Under the pieces are notes generated by a model, which worked only from the letters and a program-made list of their open reading frames with translations, had not been told where the DNA came from and did no database searches. A program made the position numbers and the translations under genes. Positions 1 through 6,711 of a DNA stretch of 6,960 bases are shown piece after piece; the first letter of the stretch is position 1, and each line of letters starts with the position of its first letter. Source of the DNA: Cryomorphaceae bacterium (GTDB taxonomy: Bacteria > Bacteroidota > Bacteroidia > Flavobacteriales > Schleiferiaceae); assembly GCA_013911625.1 (NCBI GenBank), contig JACESW010000068.1, positions 1 through 6,960 on the forward strand, in the 5' to 3' direction.

Positions 1-666
1 GAGAAGGGGGAAAGTACCCTGGAGGCACGTAAGATATGGTTTGATGCAACAGTACAACGATTAAACGGCGACGAACGCGGGCGCTTATTAGGAAGTTTTA
101 AAGGCGAGGACAGGCTACTGATCGGCTTGAAAAACGGTACCCTCAAAGTGGTAGTGCCGGAATTGTCCCTTCATTTCGATTCGGATATGATTTACCTCGA
201 AAAATTAGAGGCCGACCGTCCTATCAGTGCGGTGTACTTTGACGGCGAAAAAGCGAGGTACTTTGTGAAGCGCTTTGAATGGGAAGGCGGTGACCGAGAA
301 ACAAACATCATCACGGCCCACGCGAAGAGTGAGCTTAGTTATTTGTCAAATGCAACCCAACCGGTGATTGAGATGGTATACCGCAAACAAGGTGGACAAG
401 CGAAAGATCCTGAAAAAGTGGTATTGAGTGAGTTTATCGCGGTGAAAGGCATTGCGGCGAAGGGCAATCAACTCACGACTGATACAATCAATAAGGTCGT
501 AGGATTGGACCCTTTGCCTGAACCAGAGCCACAAACTGCTGTTGAAGTCGGTGAACCTGTGTTGGATGGTCCGGTTGTTGAGAATACACCTCCAGCTGCA
601 GCTGCTCCGCCACCAAAACCGTTTGAAGGGGAGGACGAGCCGCCACAGATAACTTTAGACTTTTAA
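1..666 (+). CDS. parC: DNA topoisomerase IV subunit A, C-terminal part (5' end outside window)
   Basis: This is the last 221 codons of a gene whose reading frame is open to the left edge. The TTG at 127 and other internal candidates are therefore not real starts. Subunit A of topoisomerase IV cuts and rejoins DNA and, with ParE, unlinks daughter chromosomes in the cytoplasm. The catalytic N-terminal half is off-window; what is seen is the C-terminal DNA-wrapping region. An early stretch (about residues 11-40 of the visible part) reads KIWFDATVQRLNGDERGRLLGSF in pattern, and FIAVKGIAAKGNQLTT lies at about residues 145-160. Both resemble the Bacteroidota ParC C-terminus as I remember it. The last 50 or so residues are a Pro/Ala/Glu-rich, probably disordered tail ending in QITLDF. 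A GyrA paralogue is the main alternative; the VKGIxAxGNQLTT block favours ParC. The assignment rests on recalled family patterns, not on an alignment. A secreted-protein gene starts 1 nt after the TAA stop. Confidence 0.75.
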   Translation, partial: EKGESTLEARKIWFDATVQRLNGDERGRLLGSFKGEDRLLIGLKNGTLKVVVPELSLHFDSDMIYLEKLEADRPISAVYFDGEKARYFVKRFEWEGGDRETNIITAHAKSELSYLSNATQPVIEMVYRKQGGQAKDPEKVVLSEFIAVKGIAAKGNQLTTDTINKVVGLDPLPEPEPQTAVEVGEPVLDGPVVENTPPAAAAPPPKPFEGEDEPPQITLDF

Positions 667-667
667 C

Positions 668-2263
668 ATGAGAAAAATACTCCTCCTACTTACCCTAGCC
701 TTAGGAGGCTTTGTATTCGGTCAATCAAGCTTAAATATGTCATTACTAGGTCGTTCGACCTACATGAATGACAATAGTGATATCTGGGGGTACACGGACT
801 CTGTAGGGACGGAATATGCCCTAGTGGGCACGACCGCTGGAGTGAGTATTGTTGAAATCAGCGGCAACCAGCCCCAGAAAAAGCAATTTATCCAAGGTCC
901 GAACAGTATTTGGCGCGATCTGAAGACCTGGGAGCACTATGCCTATGTCACTCACGATAACCCTTTTGCTTGGAATACCATTCCTGAACACGGACTGTTG
1001 ATCATTGATCTTGATAGTGTGAATCAAGCGTCTCCGAGGTACAAAACGATCAACTATGCCATTCCAGATACTTTGGGCGGGTACGATACGCTCAAGACTG
1101 CGCACAATCTGTACATCGATGAAAACGGCTACTGCTACCTTTTTGGTGCAAATATCCGTGAGGGTGGGGCACTCATCTTTGATTTGAATGATGATCCATG
1201 GAACCCTACCTACGTGGGTATGTGGGATACGTATTACCTCCACGACGGAATGGTTCGCGGCGATACCTTATGGGGTTCTGCCATTTACGAAGGGCTTTAT
1301 GTCGTGGTAGACGTTGCTACCAAAGACAGCGCCTATATGATGGCATCTAAGGGAACACCAAATGCCTTTACACACAATGCTTGGATCAGCGACAACAACC
1401 AAACGTTGTTCACTACGGACGAGGTGGGGGGTGCATTCTTAACGGCTTATGATGTGAGCGATTTGTCGAACATGACAGAATTGGACCGTATACAATCCTT
1501 ACCGGGGACTACAGTGATTCCACACAATGCCCACGTCTACGGACAATGGGTAGTTACTTCCTATTACACCTCTGGTGTTCAGATAGTGGATGCAAAGTTT
1601 CCTGAGCTGCTTGTTGAGGTGGGCTATTACGATACTTCACCAAATTATTTCGGAAATGGTTTCAACGGAAACTGGGGCGCTTACCCGTATTTCCAATCTG
1701 AAAAAATCATTTGTTCCGATATCGAAGAAGGCCTGTTTATTTTGGAGCCTGAATACGTTAGTGCTTCTCGTGTTCACGTGCAAGTGGTTGACAGCATTAC
1801 AGGAGCACCCTTGAGCAATGCCATTGTAGAGTTTGACGTTGCGGATATCGACGGCCTAAGTAGCATCGACGGATTAGCGGATTTAGGAACGCCCTTAAGC
1901 GGTGGTGACTCCGTGTCCATTTCGCTCAGTGGTTTTGTTACAGCGGAGCTGGCATACAATTGGCTGCCTGGAGCATTTGATACGCTTCGTGTGGCGCTGT
2001 TAAACGTCAACAATATCGGCATCGATGATGAGCAATTGCCCGCAATTACCATGTACCCAAATCCTTCTAATGGATTTATTCACCTTGCTGGTTTAGATCG
2101 CGCGAACTATGTACTCTCTGATCTAAGTGGAAGGGTACTAGAAAGAGGCACCGTCCATGAAGAAGTGATGCAGCTACGCGGCAGCTATGCTTCCGGACAA
2201 TACCTCTTGAAAGTCTTATCGAATAAAGGGATACATACCTTCCCGCTGATGCTACAGCCTTAG
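668..2263 (+). CDS. Secreted choice-of-anchor B-like (LVIVD repeat) protein with T9SS type A sorting domain
   Basis: The 531-residue product is predicted to be exported by Sec and then carried across the outer membrane by the type IX system. Residues 1-18 are a signal peptide: MRK, a run of Leu, then cleavage probably near FG/Q19. Residues about 20-362 form the main domain, with repeated segments such as YALVGTTAGVSIVEI (50-64), GLLIIDL (109-115), GALIFDL (167-173), GLYVVVDV (209-216), GVQIVD (303-308) and GLFILEP (355-361). This pattern fits a beta-propeller-like LVIVD / choice-of-anchor B protein. His-Asn or His-Asp pairs recur at 146, 192, 236 and 286. Residues about 369-447 resemble a carboxypeptidase-regulatory-like beta sandwich (VVDSITGAPLSNAIVEF). 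Residues 462-531 are the sorting domain, opening with MYPNPSNG and containing LSDLSGRVL and GQYLLKV. The ATG at 668 is chosen because the signal peptide begins there; it lies 1 nt after the parC stop with no clear ribosome binding site. The substrate or enzymatic role is unknown. The stop overlaps the stop of the opposing gene. Confidence 0.85.
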   Translation: MRKILLLLTLALGGFVFGQSSLNMSLLGRSTYMNDNSDIWGYTDSVGTEYALVGTTAGVSIVEISGNQPQKKQFIQGPNSIWRDLKTWEHYAYVTHDNPFAWNTIPEHGLLIIDLDSVNQASPRYKTINYAIPDTLGGYDTLKTAHNLYIDENGYCYLFGANIREGGALIFDLNDDPWNPTYVGMWDTYYLHDGMVRGDTLWGSAIYEGLYVVVDVATKDSAYMMASKGTPNAFTHNAWISDNNQTLFTTDEVGGAFLTAYDVSDLSNMTELDRIQSLPGTTVIPHNAHVYGQWVVTSYYTSGVQIVDAKFPELLVEVGYYDTSPNYFGNGFNGNWGAYPYFQSEKIICSDIEEGLFILEPEYVSASRVHVQVVDSITGAPLSNAIVEFDVADIDGLSSIDGLADLGTPLSGGDSVSISLSGFVTAELAYNWLPGAFDTLRVALLNVNNIGIDDEQLPAITMYPNPSNGFIHLAGLDRANYVLSDLSGRVLERGTVHEEVMQLRGSYASGQYLLKVLSNKGIHTFPLMLQP

Positions 2264-2946
2264 AAGTTGGTGGTATATCCTTTCTCTTGGTAGAAGTCTT
2301 CAATGATCTCTACGACCCCATCTGCATCATTAGCTATACGAATGAGATCTGTGTCGTTAGGACTGATTTTTCCGGTCCCTTTTAAGGTAGTGTCTACCCA
2401 GTTTTTCAGGCCTTCCCAGAACTCTGCACCGTATAGGATGATAGGGAAGCGGTCAATCTTGCCTGTTTGGACCAGCGTTATCGCTTCAAACAACTCGTCG
2501 AGGGTGCCAAAGCCACCCGGCATCACCACAAACGCTTGGCTATATTTAACGAACATGACCTTACGGGCGAAGAAGTAGTCGAAGTTTAAGTTTTTATCCG
2601 GGTCGATATATGGATTGCTGCTCTGCTCAAAAGGCAGATCAATGTTCAGTCCAACGCTCGGTCCAGATCCTTTTTGGGCACCTTTATTGGCTGCCTCCAT
2701 GATACCTGGACCACCACCTGTAATGATGCCAAAGCCCTTTTTCGTCAGCTTTTCAGCGATATCCGTCGCGGCTTGAAGATATTGTGGCTCAGTGGCGTCC
2801 GTTCTTGCCGACCCAAAGATGCTTACGCAGGGGCCGATGCGGCGCAGGCTTTCGTAGCCTTCCACAAATTCAGACATGATTTTAAACAACGCCCAACTGT
2901 CGTCGGATTTGATCTCGGTCCAGGTTTTACGTTTCATTGTATTCAT
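2260..2946 (-). CDS. LOG family (TIGR00730-type) nucleoside 5'-monophosphate phosphoribohydrolase
   Basis: This 228-residue cytoplasmic Rossmann-fold protein belongs to the LOG ('lonely guy') family. Characterised members hydrolyse the N-glycosidic bond of cytokinin riboside or other nucleoside 5'-monophosphates, releasing the base and ribose 5-phosphate. Visible motifs are SIFGSART (42-49), GGGPGIMEAANKGA (77-90), the Arg-Lys pair at 128-129 and the family hallmark PGGFGTLDE (143-151), which carries the catalytic Glu and phosphate-binding glycines. The protein appears intact, at a typical length for the Bacteroidota form with an N-terminal extension. The true substrate in this organism cannot be read from sequence; many bacterial members were once labelled lysine decarboxylases, wrongly. 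The start could be the ATG at 2946 or the in-frame ATG three codons later at 2937; neither has a clear Shine-Dalgarno sequence. The gene lies 55 nt downstream of uvrA on the same strand, so co-transcription is likely. A short inverted repeat ends at the first start codon. Confidence 0.9.
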   Translation of the reverse strand: MNTMKRKTWTEIKSDDSWALFKIMSEFVEGYESLRRIGPCVSIFGSARTDATEPQYLQAATDIAEKLTKKGFGIITGGGPGIMEAANKGAQKGSGPSVGLNIDLPFEQSSNPYIDPDKNLNFDYFFARKVMFVKYSQAFVVMPGGFGTLDELFEAITLVQTGKIDRFPIILYGAEFWEGLKNWVDTTLKGTGKISPNDTDLIRIANDADGVVEIIEDFYQEKGYTTNF

Positions 2947-2968
2947 AGGTAATAGGTTTATTACCCAA
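2945..2968 (-). promoter_or_regulatory. Inverted repeat (hairpin or operator candidate) at the LOG-gene start
   Basis: On the minus strand, GGTAATA-AACC-TATTACC (2965 to 2948) is a perfect 7-bp inverted repeat with a 4-nt loop. A G-U and a U-A pair can extend the stem to 9 bp, which places the A of the first ATG (2946) in the stem. The structure is AU-rich and has no following U-tract, so it does not look like an intrinsic terminator. It could be an RNA hairpin affecting translation initiation, a binding site for a dimeric protein, or chance. No regulator is identifiable from the window. Confidence 0.35.
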
Positions 2969-2971
2969 TAA

Positions 2972-2988
2972 GGTACATAAAACGTACC
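2972..2988 (-). repeat. Short inverted repeat GGTAC-N7-GTACC downstream of uvrA
   Basis: A 5-bp inverted repeat with a 7-nt spacer sits 13 nt after the uvrA stop, in the only intergenic stretch of any length in the window. Its arms begin with GGTA and end with TACC, like the larger repeat next to it. It is too weak to call a terminator: a short stem with no GC-rich core, followed only by a mixed UUAUUGGG stretch. It is recorded because of the shared arm ends. Confidence 0.2.
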
Positions 2989-3001
2989 GACTTCTAGGCG
3001 C

Positions 3002-5815
3002 TTAGTTTAATTCTGGTGCAAGAAACTGACCGGTAATGCTGTCCTTGTTTTTCACGACTTGCTCTGGCGTTCCTGTAGCGACAATCTTACCACCACCTGA
3101 ACCACCTTCTGGTCCTAAGTCAATAATGTGGTCCGCTTGTTTGATTACGTCCATATTGTGCTCAATAATCAAGACAGTATTTCCTTGCTCAACCAACTGT
3201 TGGATGACTTCCATCAACACGCGTACGTCTTCAAAATGAAGACCGGTTGTAGGTTCATCCAAAATGTACATGGTATTGCCCGTATCCTTCTTACTAAGTT
3301 CTGTGGCCAATTTTACGCGTTGGGCTTCGCCACCGCTCAAGGTCGTCGACGGTTGTCCTAGACGTATATAGCCTAAGCCAACATTGACAAGTGTACTAAG
3401 TTTTAATTTAATTTTAGGGACATGCTCGAAAAACTCTAAAGCATCCTCGATACTCATGTCGAGCACATCACTGATGCTCTTGCCCTTGTAGCGAACTTCA
3501 AGCGTTTCGCGGTTGAAGCGCTTGCCCTGACAAGTCTCGCAGTGCACGTAAACATCAGGTAAGAAGTTCATTTCAATAACGCGAAGACCACCGCCTTCAC
3601 AAGTCTCACAGCGTCCGCCTTTCACGTTGAAAGAGAAACGCCCCGGCTTATAGCCACGAATTTTACTCTCGGGAAGGTTGGCAAAGAGCTGTCGTATCTC
3701 GGACCATACACCAGTATAGGTAGCAGGATTCGAACGCGGGGTACGACCAATTGGACTCTGGTCGATATCGATGATTTTATCAATCTGTTCAGCACCTTCA
3801 ATACTCTTGTACGGCTGTGGTTTAGCTACTGCACGGAAGATTAGACGGTTCAAGATAGGGTAGAGCGTACCGTTAATTAGTGTGCTCTTGCCACTGCCGC
3901 TAACTCCGGTAATGCAGGTCAGAATACCTAGTGGAATTTCTGCACTTACATTCTGCAAATTATTACCTGTGGCTCCCTTAAGCTGAATAAATCCAGTAGG
4001 TGTACGGCGTTCTGCTGGTACAGGTACTTCTCGAAGACCCTTCAGGTATTCTGCGGTTATACTGTCGGCTTCTCGAATCTCTTCTATGCCCCCTTGAGCG
4101 ACAATGTTTCCTCCATGCACTCCAGCCTTTGGACCAATATCCAAAATGAAGTCTGCAGTTTCTATCATGTCCTTATCGTGCTCCACAACAATAACGCTAT
4201 TGCCTATATCCCTAAGTTGCTTTAGACTTTGAATGAGTCGGGCATTGTCGCGTTGATGCAGGCCAATGGAAGGCTCATCCAATATGTAGAGCACATTGAC
4301 AAGCTGCGATCCAATCTGGGTCGCCAGTCGAATCCGCTGTGCTTCACCACCGCTAAGGCTGCGCGCACTTCGGTTTAGATTGAGATAACCCAAACCTACA
4401 TCGAGCAAGAAGGCCGTTCTAGCCTTGAGTTCTTTCACGATTTCCTCTGCAATGGTCCAATCTTTTTGGCCAAGTTTCGTTTCAAGACTATGCACCCAAT
4501 CTGAGAAATCGACTAGGCTCATGGTACTGACATCGCTAATGCTTTGTCCGGCAACCTTGAAGTGCAAACTTTCGCGCTTGAGACGGGCACCTTTACAGCT
4601 GGAACATTCCACATTTTCCATGAAGTCATCTGCCCAGCGCTGGATAGCACGACTCTTAGCCTCCCGAGATTGTGAACCAATGAAGTTGATCACACCCTCG
4701 AAGTTGACCTTGTACTCTTTTGTAACGCCAATAGCTTTGTGGTCAATAGTCATGACCTCATTGGTCCCGTAAAGGATAATGTCGAGGGCTTCCTGAGGAA
4801 TATCCTCGATGGCTGTATCTAGATCGAACCCGTGTTTGAGTGCGATGATTTCTAGTTGGTTGAAAATCCAATTCTTCTTGTATTCTCCAACGGGTGCAAA
4901 TCCCCCTTTTCGGATGGTAGTTTTTGGATCCGGTATAACCTTATCTAAATTGACTTCCTTCACTGTACCAAGACCGTCGCATTTTACACAAGCCCCCTTG
5001 GGACTGTTGAATGAGAAGGTGTTTGGCTCAGGTTCTTGATAGGCAATACCTGTAGTTGGACACATGAGTTGACGCGAAAAATAGGCCAATTCTTGACTGT
5101 CCAAATCAATAATTGCGATGGTACCTTTACCATGGGCCATAGCCGTTTCGACACTTTGAGCGATTCTATTCTCGGCCGTAGCAGCCACCCGAATGCGGTC
5201 CACCACAATCTCAATATCGTGCGTCTTGTAGCGGTCCAGTCTAAATCCACTGCTCACCTCTACAATCACTCCGTCAACACGGGCGCGGACAAATCCCATT
5301 CGAACAATCTGCTCAAACAGTTCACGGTAGTGCCCCTTACGAGCCCGAACAACAGGTGCGAGGACGGCAATCCTTTTTCCCATGAAACGTTCGCCGATAA
5401 GCTCAATGATCTGAGTATCGCTATAGCTGACCATTTGTTCACCGGTCTTATAGCTGAATGCTGTAGAAGCACGAGCATAGAGCAGACGAAGGAAATCACT
5501 TAGTTCAGTTACAGTGCCCACAGTGGAACGCGGGTTTCTCGAAGTGGTCTTTTGCTCGATAGAAATTACAGGCGACAGTCCTTCAATCTTATCTACTTCA
5601 GGGCGCTCCATCGTCCCAAGGAACTGACGTGCATAGGAAGAGAACGTTTCCATGTACCTGCGCTGTCCTTCAGCATAAATAGTATTAAACGCCAGCGAGC
5701 TCTTTCCTGATCCACTGAGCCCGGTGATTACTACCAAGGCATTGCGGGGAATTTTAACATCCAGATTTCTCAGGTTGTGCGCTTTGGCACCGTAAACTTC
5801 AATTTGTTCGCTCAT
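3002..5815 (-). CDS. uvrA: Excinuclease ABC subunit A (nucleotide excision repair ATPase)
   Basis: UvrA is the damage-sensing ATPase of bacterial nucleotide excision repair. As a dimer it scans DNA, loads UvrB at lesions and then leaves. The 937 residues match the usual full length (about 940). Both ABC-type ATPase modules are intact: Walker A GLSGSGKSS (32-40) with signature LSGGEAQR (487-494) and Walker B YILDEPS (510-516), then Walker A GVSGSGKST (637-645) with signature LSGGEAQR (826-833) and Walker B YILDEPT (850-856). CxxC pairs at 276/279 with 404/407, and at 736/739 with 759/762, form two zinc modules. At 252-256 the protein has CPTTG where E. coli UvrA has CPxCG, so one expected zinc-ligand Cys is Thr. 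I recall this as common in Bacteroidota, so it is probably not a defect. The ATG at 5815 begins the standard UvrA N-terminus (IEVYGAKAHNLRNLDV, 5-20). The start lies 2 nt after the lytic transglycosylase stop, suggesting translational coupling. No SOS box is recognisable. Confidence 0.98.
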   Translation of the reverse strand: MSEQIEVYGAKAHNLRNLDVKIPRNALVVITGLSGSGKSSLAFNTIYAEGQRRYMETFSSYARQFLGTMERPEVDKIEGLSPVISIEQKTTSRNPRSTVGTVTELSDFLRLLYARASTAFSYKTGEQMVSYSDTQIIELIGERFMGKRIAVLAPVVRARKGHYRELFEQIVRMGFVRARVDGVIVEVSSGFRLDRYKTHDIEIVVDRIRVAATAENRIAQSVETAMAHGKGTIAIIDLDSQELAYFSRQLMCPTTGIAYQEPEPNTFSFNSPKGACVKCDGLGTVKEVNLDKVIPDPKTTIRKGGFAPVGEYKKNWIFNQLEIIALKHGFDLDTAIEDIPQEALDIILYGTNEVMTIDHKAIGVTKEYKVNFEGVINFIGSQSREAKSRAIQRWADDFMENVECSSCKGARLKRESLHFKVAGQSISDVSTMSLVDFSDWVHSLETKLGQKDWTIAEEIVKELKARTAFLLDVGLGYLNLNRSARSLSGGEAQRIRLATQIGSQLVNVLYILDEPSIGLHQRDNARLIQSLKQLRDIGNSVIVVEHDKDMIETADFILDIGPKAGVHGGNIVAQGGIEEIREADSITAEYLKGLREVPVPAERRTPTGFIQLKGATGNNLQNVSAEIPLGILTCITGVSGSGKSTLINGTLYPILNRLIFRAVAKPQPYKSIEGAEQIDKIIDIDQSPIGRTPRSNPATYTGVWSEIRQLFANLPESKIRGYKPGRFSFNVKGGRCETCEGGGLRVIEMNFLPDVYVHCETCQGKRFNRETLEVRYKGKSISDVLDMSIEDALEFFEHVPKIKLKLSTLVNVGLGYIRLGQPSTTLSGGEAQRVKLATELSKKDTGNTMYILDEPTTGLHFEDVRVLMEVIQQLVEQGNTVLIIEHNMDVIKQADHIIDLGPEGGSGGGKIVATGTPEQVVKNKDSITGQFLAPELN

Positions 5816-5817
5816 GC

Positions 5818-6711
5818 TTATTTGGCAACGAGAATAGAGTAGGTATTGTTTGAGCTATTGGTCAATTTTGATGAACGAATCCAAGGATTGTACAATCTTA
5901 AGTCCTTATACGTCATCCCACGTTCTTGCGCCCAATCTACCCAACTGGCGACTGCACCTTGAACTTGAATAGTATCAAAGTCTGGAAGTGTGTACCCTTC
6001 CGTCTGGTGGTATACGTAACCGTATTCGTTCAAGTGTTCGTGGATGTGCTTCACTGCTGCCAATCTAAAGATGTAGCGAGCAGTCTCACTGTTCAAGCGT
6101 AAATCATAGTAGCTGTTCACCTTTTGTTCATCCAAGCGACGTGCAGTTCCCGCCATTCCCATGTTGTACGATGCTGCTGCCAAGGTCCAATTCCCAAACT
6201 TCCCGTACGCCTCTTTCAAATAGGCACAAGCCACGCGCGTTGCCTTTTCCATATGGTAACGTTCGTCGACTTCGCTATTGATAATGAGACCTGCTTCACG
6301 ACCAGTAGTCTTCATGATTTGCCAAGGCCCAGCTGCACCTGCAGGGCTGACAATATTCTGCAATCCGCTTTCTATTAGAGCGAGGTATTTAAAATCTTCA
6401 GGAATGCCTTCATCGGCAAGGATGGGTGTAATGACGGGGAACCATTTGTCGCTGCGCTTGAGCATGAGCAAGTTATTGCTCTGCCAATAGGAATTCACTA
6501 AAATCTCACGATCTAAACTCTCTTGTGCATCAAGACGCTCTAAAGGCATGGATTCCCCAGCAATACTCATTTGCTCTGGCAATTCAAACGGTTTTACCGT
6601 ACTAGGACGTGCCTCTACCGGATGAAGTTCGTCAGTGGAAGAGGACACAATGGCCACAGCCGTCAAGACGATGCCGGCACCGATGAGGGCACTAAGAATG
6701 TTATTTTTCAT
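5818..6711 (-). CDS. Membrane-anchored lytic transglycosylase (SLT domain, MltD-like)
   Basis: The 297-residue product is predicted to cleave the MurNAc-GlcNAc bond of peptidoglycan in the periplasm, leaving 1,6-anhydro-MurNAc ends. Residues 5-23 are hydrophobic and act as an uncleaved anchor or signal peptide; there is no lipobox Cys. Residues about 24-65 are a polar linker. The SLT (goose-lysozyme-like) fold spans about 90-225. It shows the catalytic Glu in ALIESGL (E114), SPAGAAGPWQIM (122-133), AAASYNMG (178-185) and a final RYIFRLAAVKHI block (212-223). A C-terminal segment (about 240-297) contains LRLYNPWIRSSKL and ends in a YSILVAK strand, a pattern I recall from Bacteroidota relatives. 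Unlike E. coli MltD, no LysM repeat is seen. The ATG at 6711 is inside the last codons of rfbC (11-nt overlap), and the stop is 2 nt before uvrA, so the three genes probably share one mRNA. The catalytic family is secure; the mltD name is not, so no symbol is given. Confidence 0.92.
   Translation of the reverse strand: MKNNILSALIGAGIVLTAVAIVSSSTDELHPVEARPSTVKPFELPEQMSIAGESMPLERLDAQESLDREILVNSYWQSNNLLMLKRSDKWFPVITPILADEGIPEDFKYLALIESGLQNIVSPAGAAGPWQIMKTTGREAGLIINSEVDERYHMEKATRVACAYLKEAYGKFGNWTLAAASYNMGMAGTARRLDEQKVNSYYDLRLNSETARYIFRLAAVKHIHEHLNEYGYVYHQTEGYTLPDFDTIQVQGAVASWVDWAQERGMTYKDLRLYNPWIRSSKLTNSSNNTYSILVAK

Noticed and set aside
127..129. TTG as the start of the first plus-strand gene
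   Set aside because: The frame is open from base 1 and the upstream residues continue the ParC C-terminal pattern, so the gene enters from outside the window.
821..1243. A 140-codon minus-strand open frame inside the secreted-protein gene
   Set aside because: It lies entirely within a well-supported coding region and has no motif or context of its own.
2245..2258. Possible terminator stem GCTG-N6-CAGC near the convergent stops
   Set aside because: The stem is only 4 bp, lies inside coding sequence and has no U-tract, so it is expected by chance.
2972..2988. Intrinsic terminator for uvrA
   Set aside because: The 5-bp stem is weak and no run of U follows it, so it is kept only as a short repeat.
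5036..5503. A 155-codon plus-strand open frame inside uvrA
   Set aside because: It is antisense to a strongly conserved part of uvrA, and its translation shows no recognisable domain. The same applies to the other open frames opposite uvrA, the transglycosylase gene and the secreted-protein gene.
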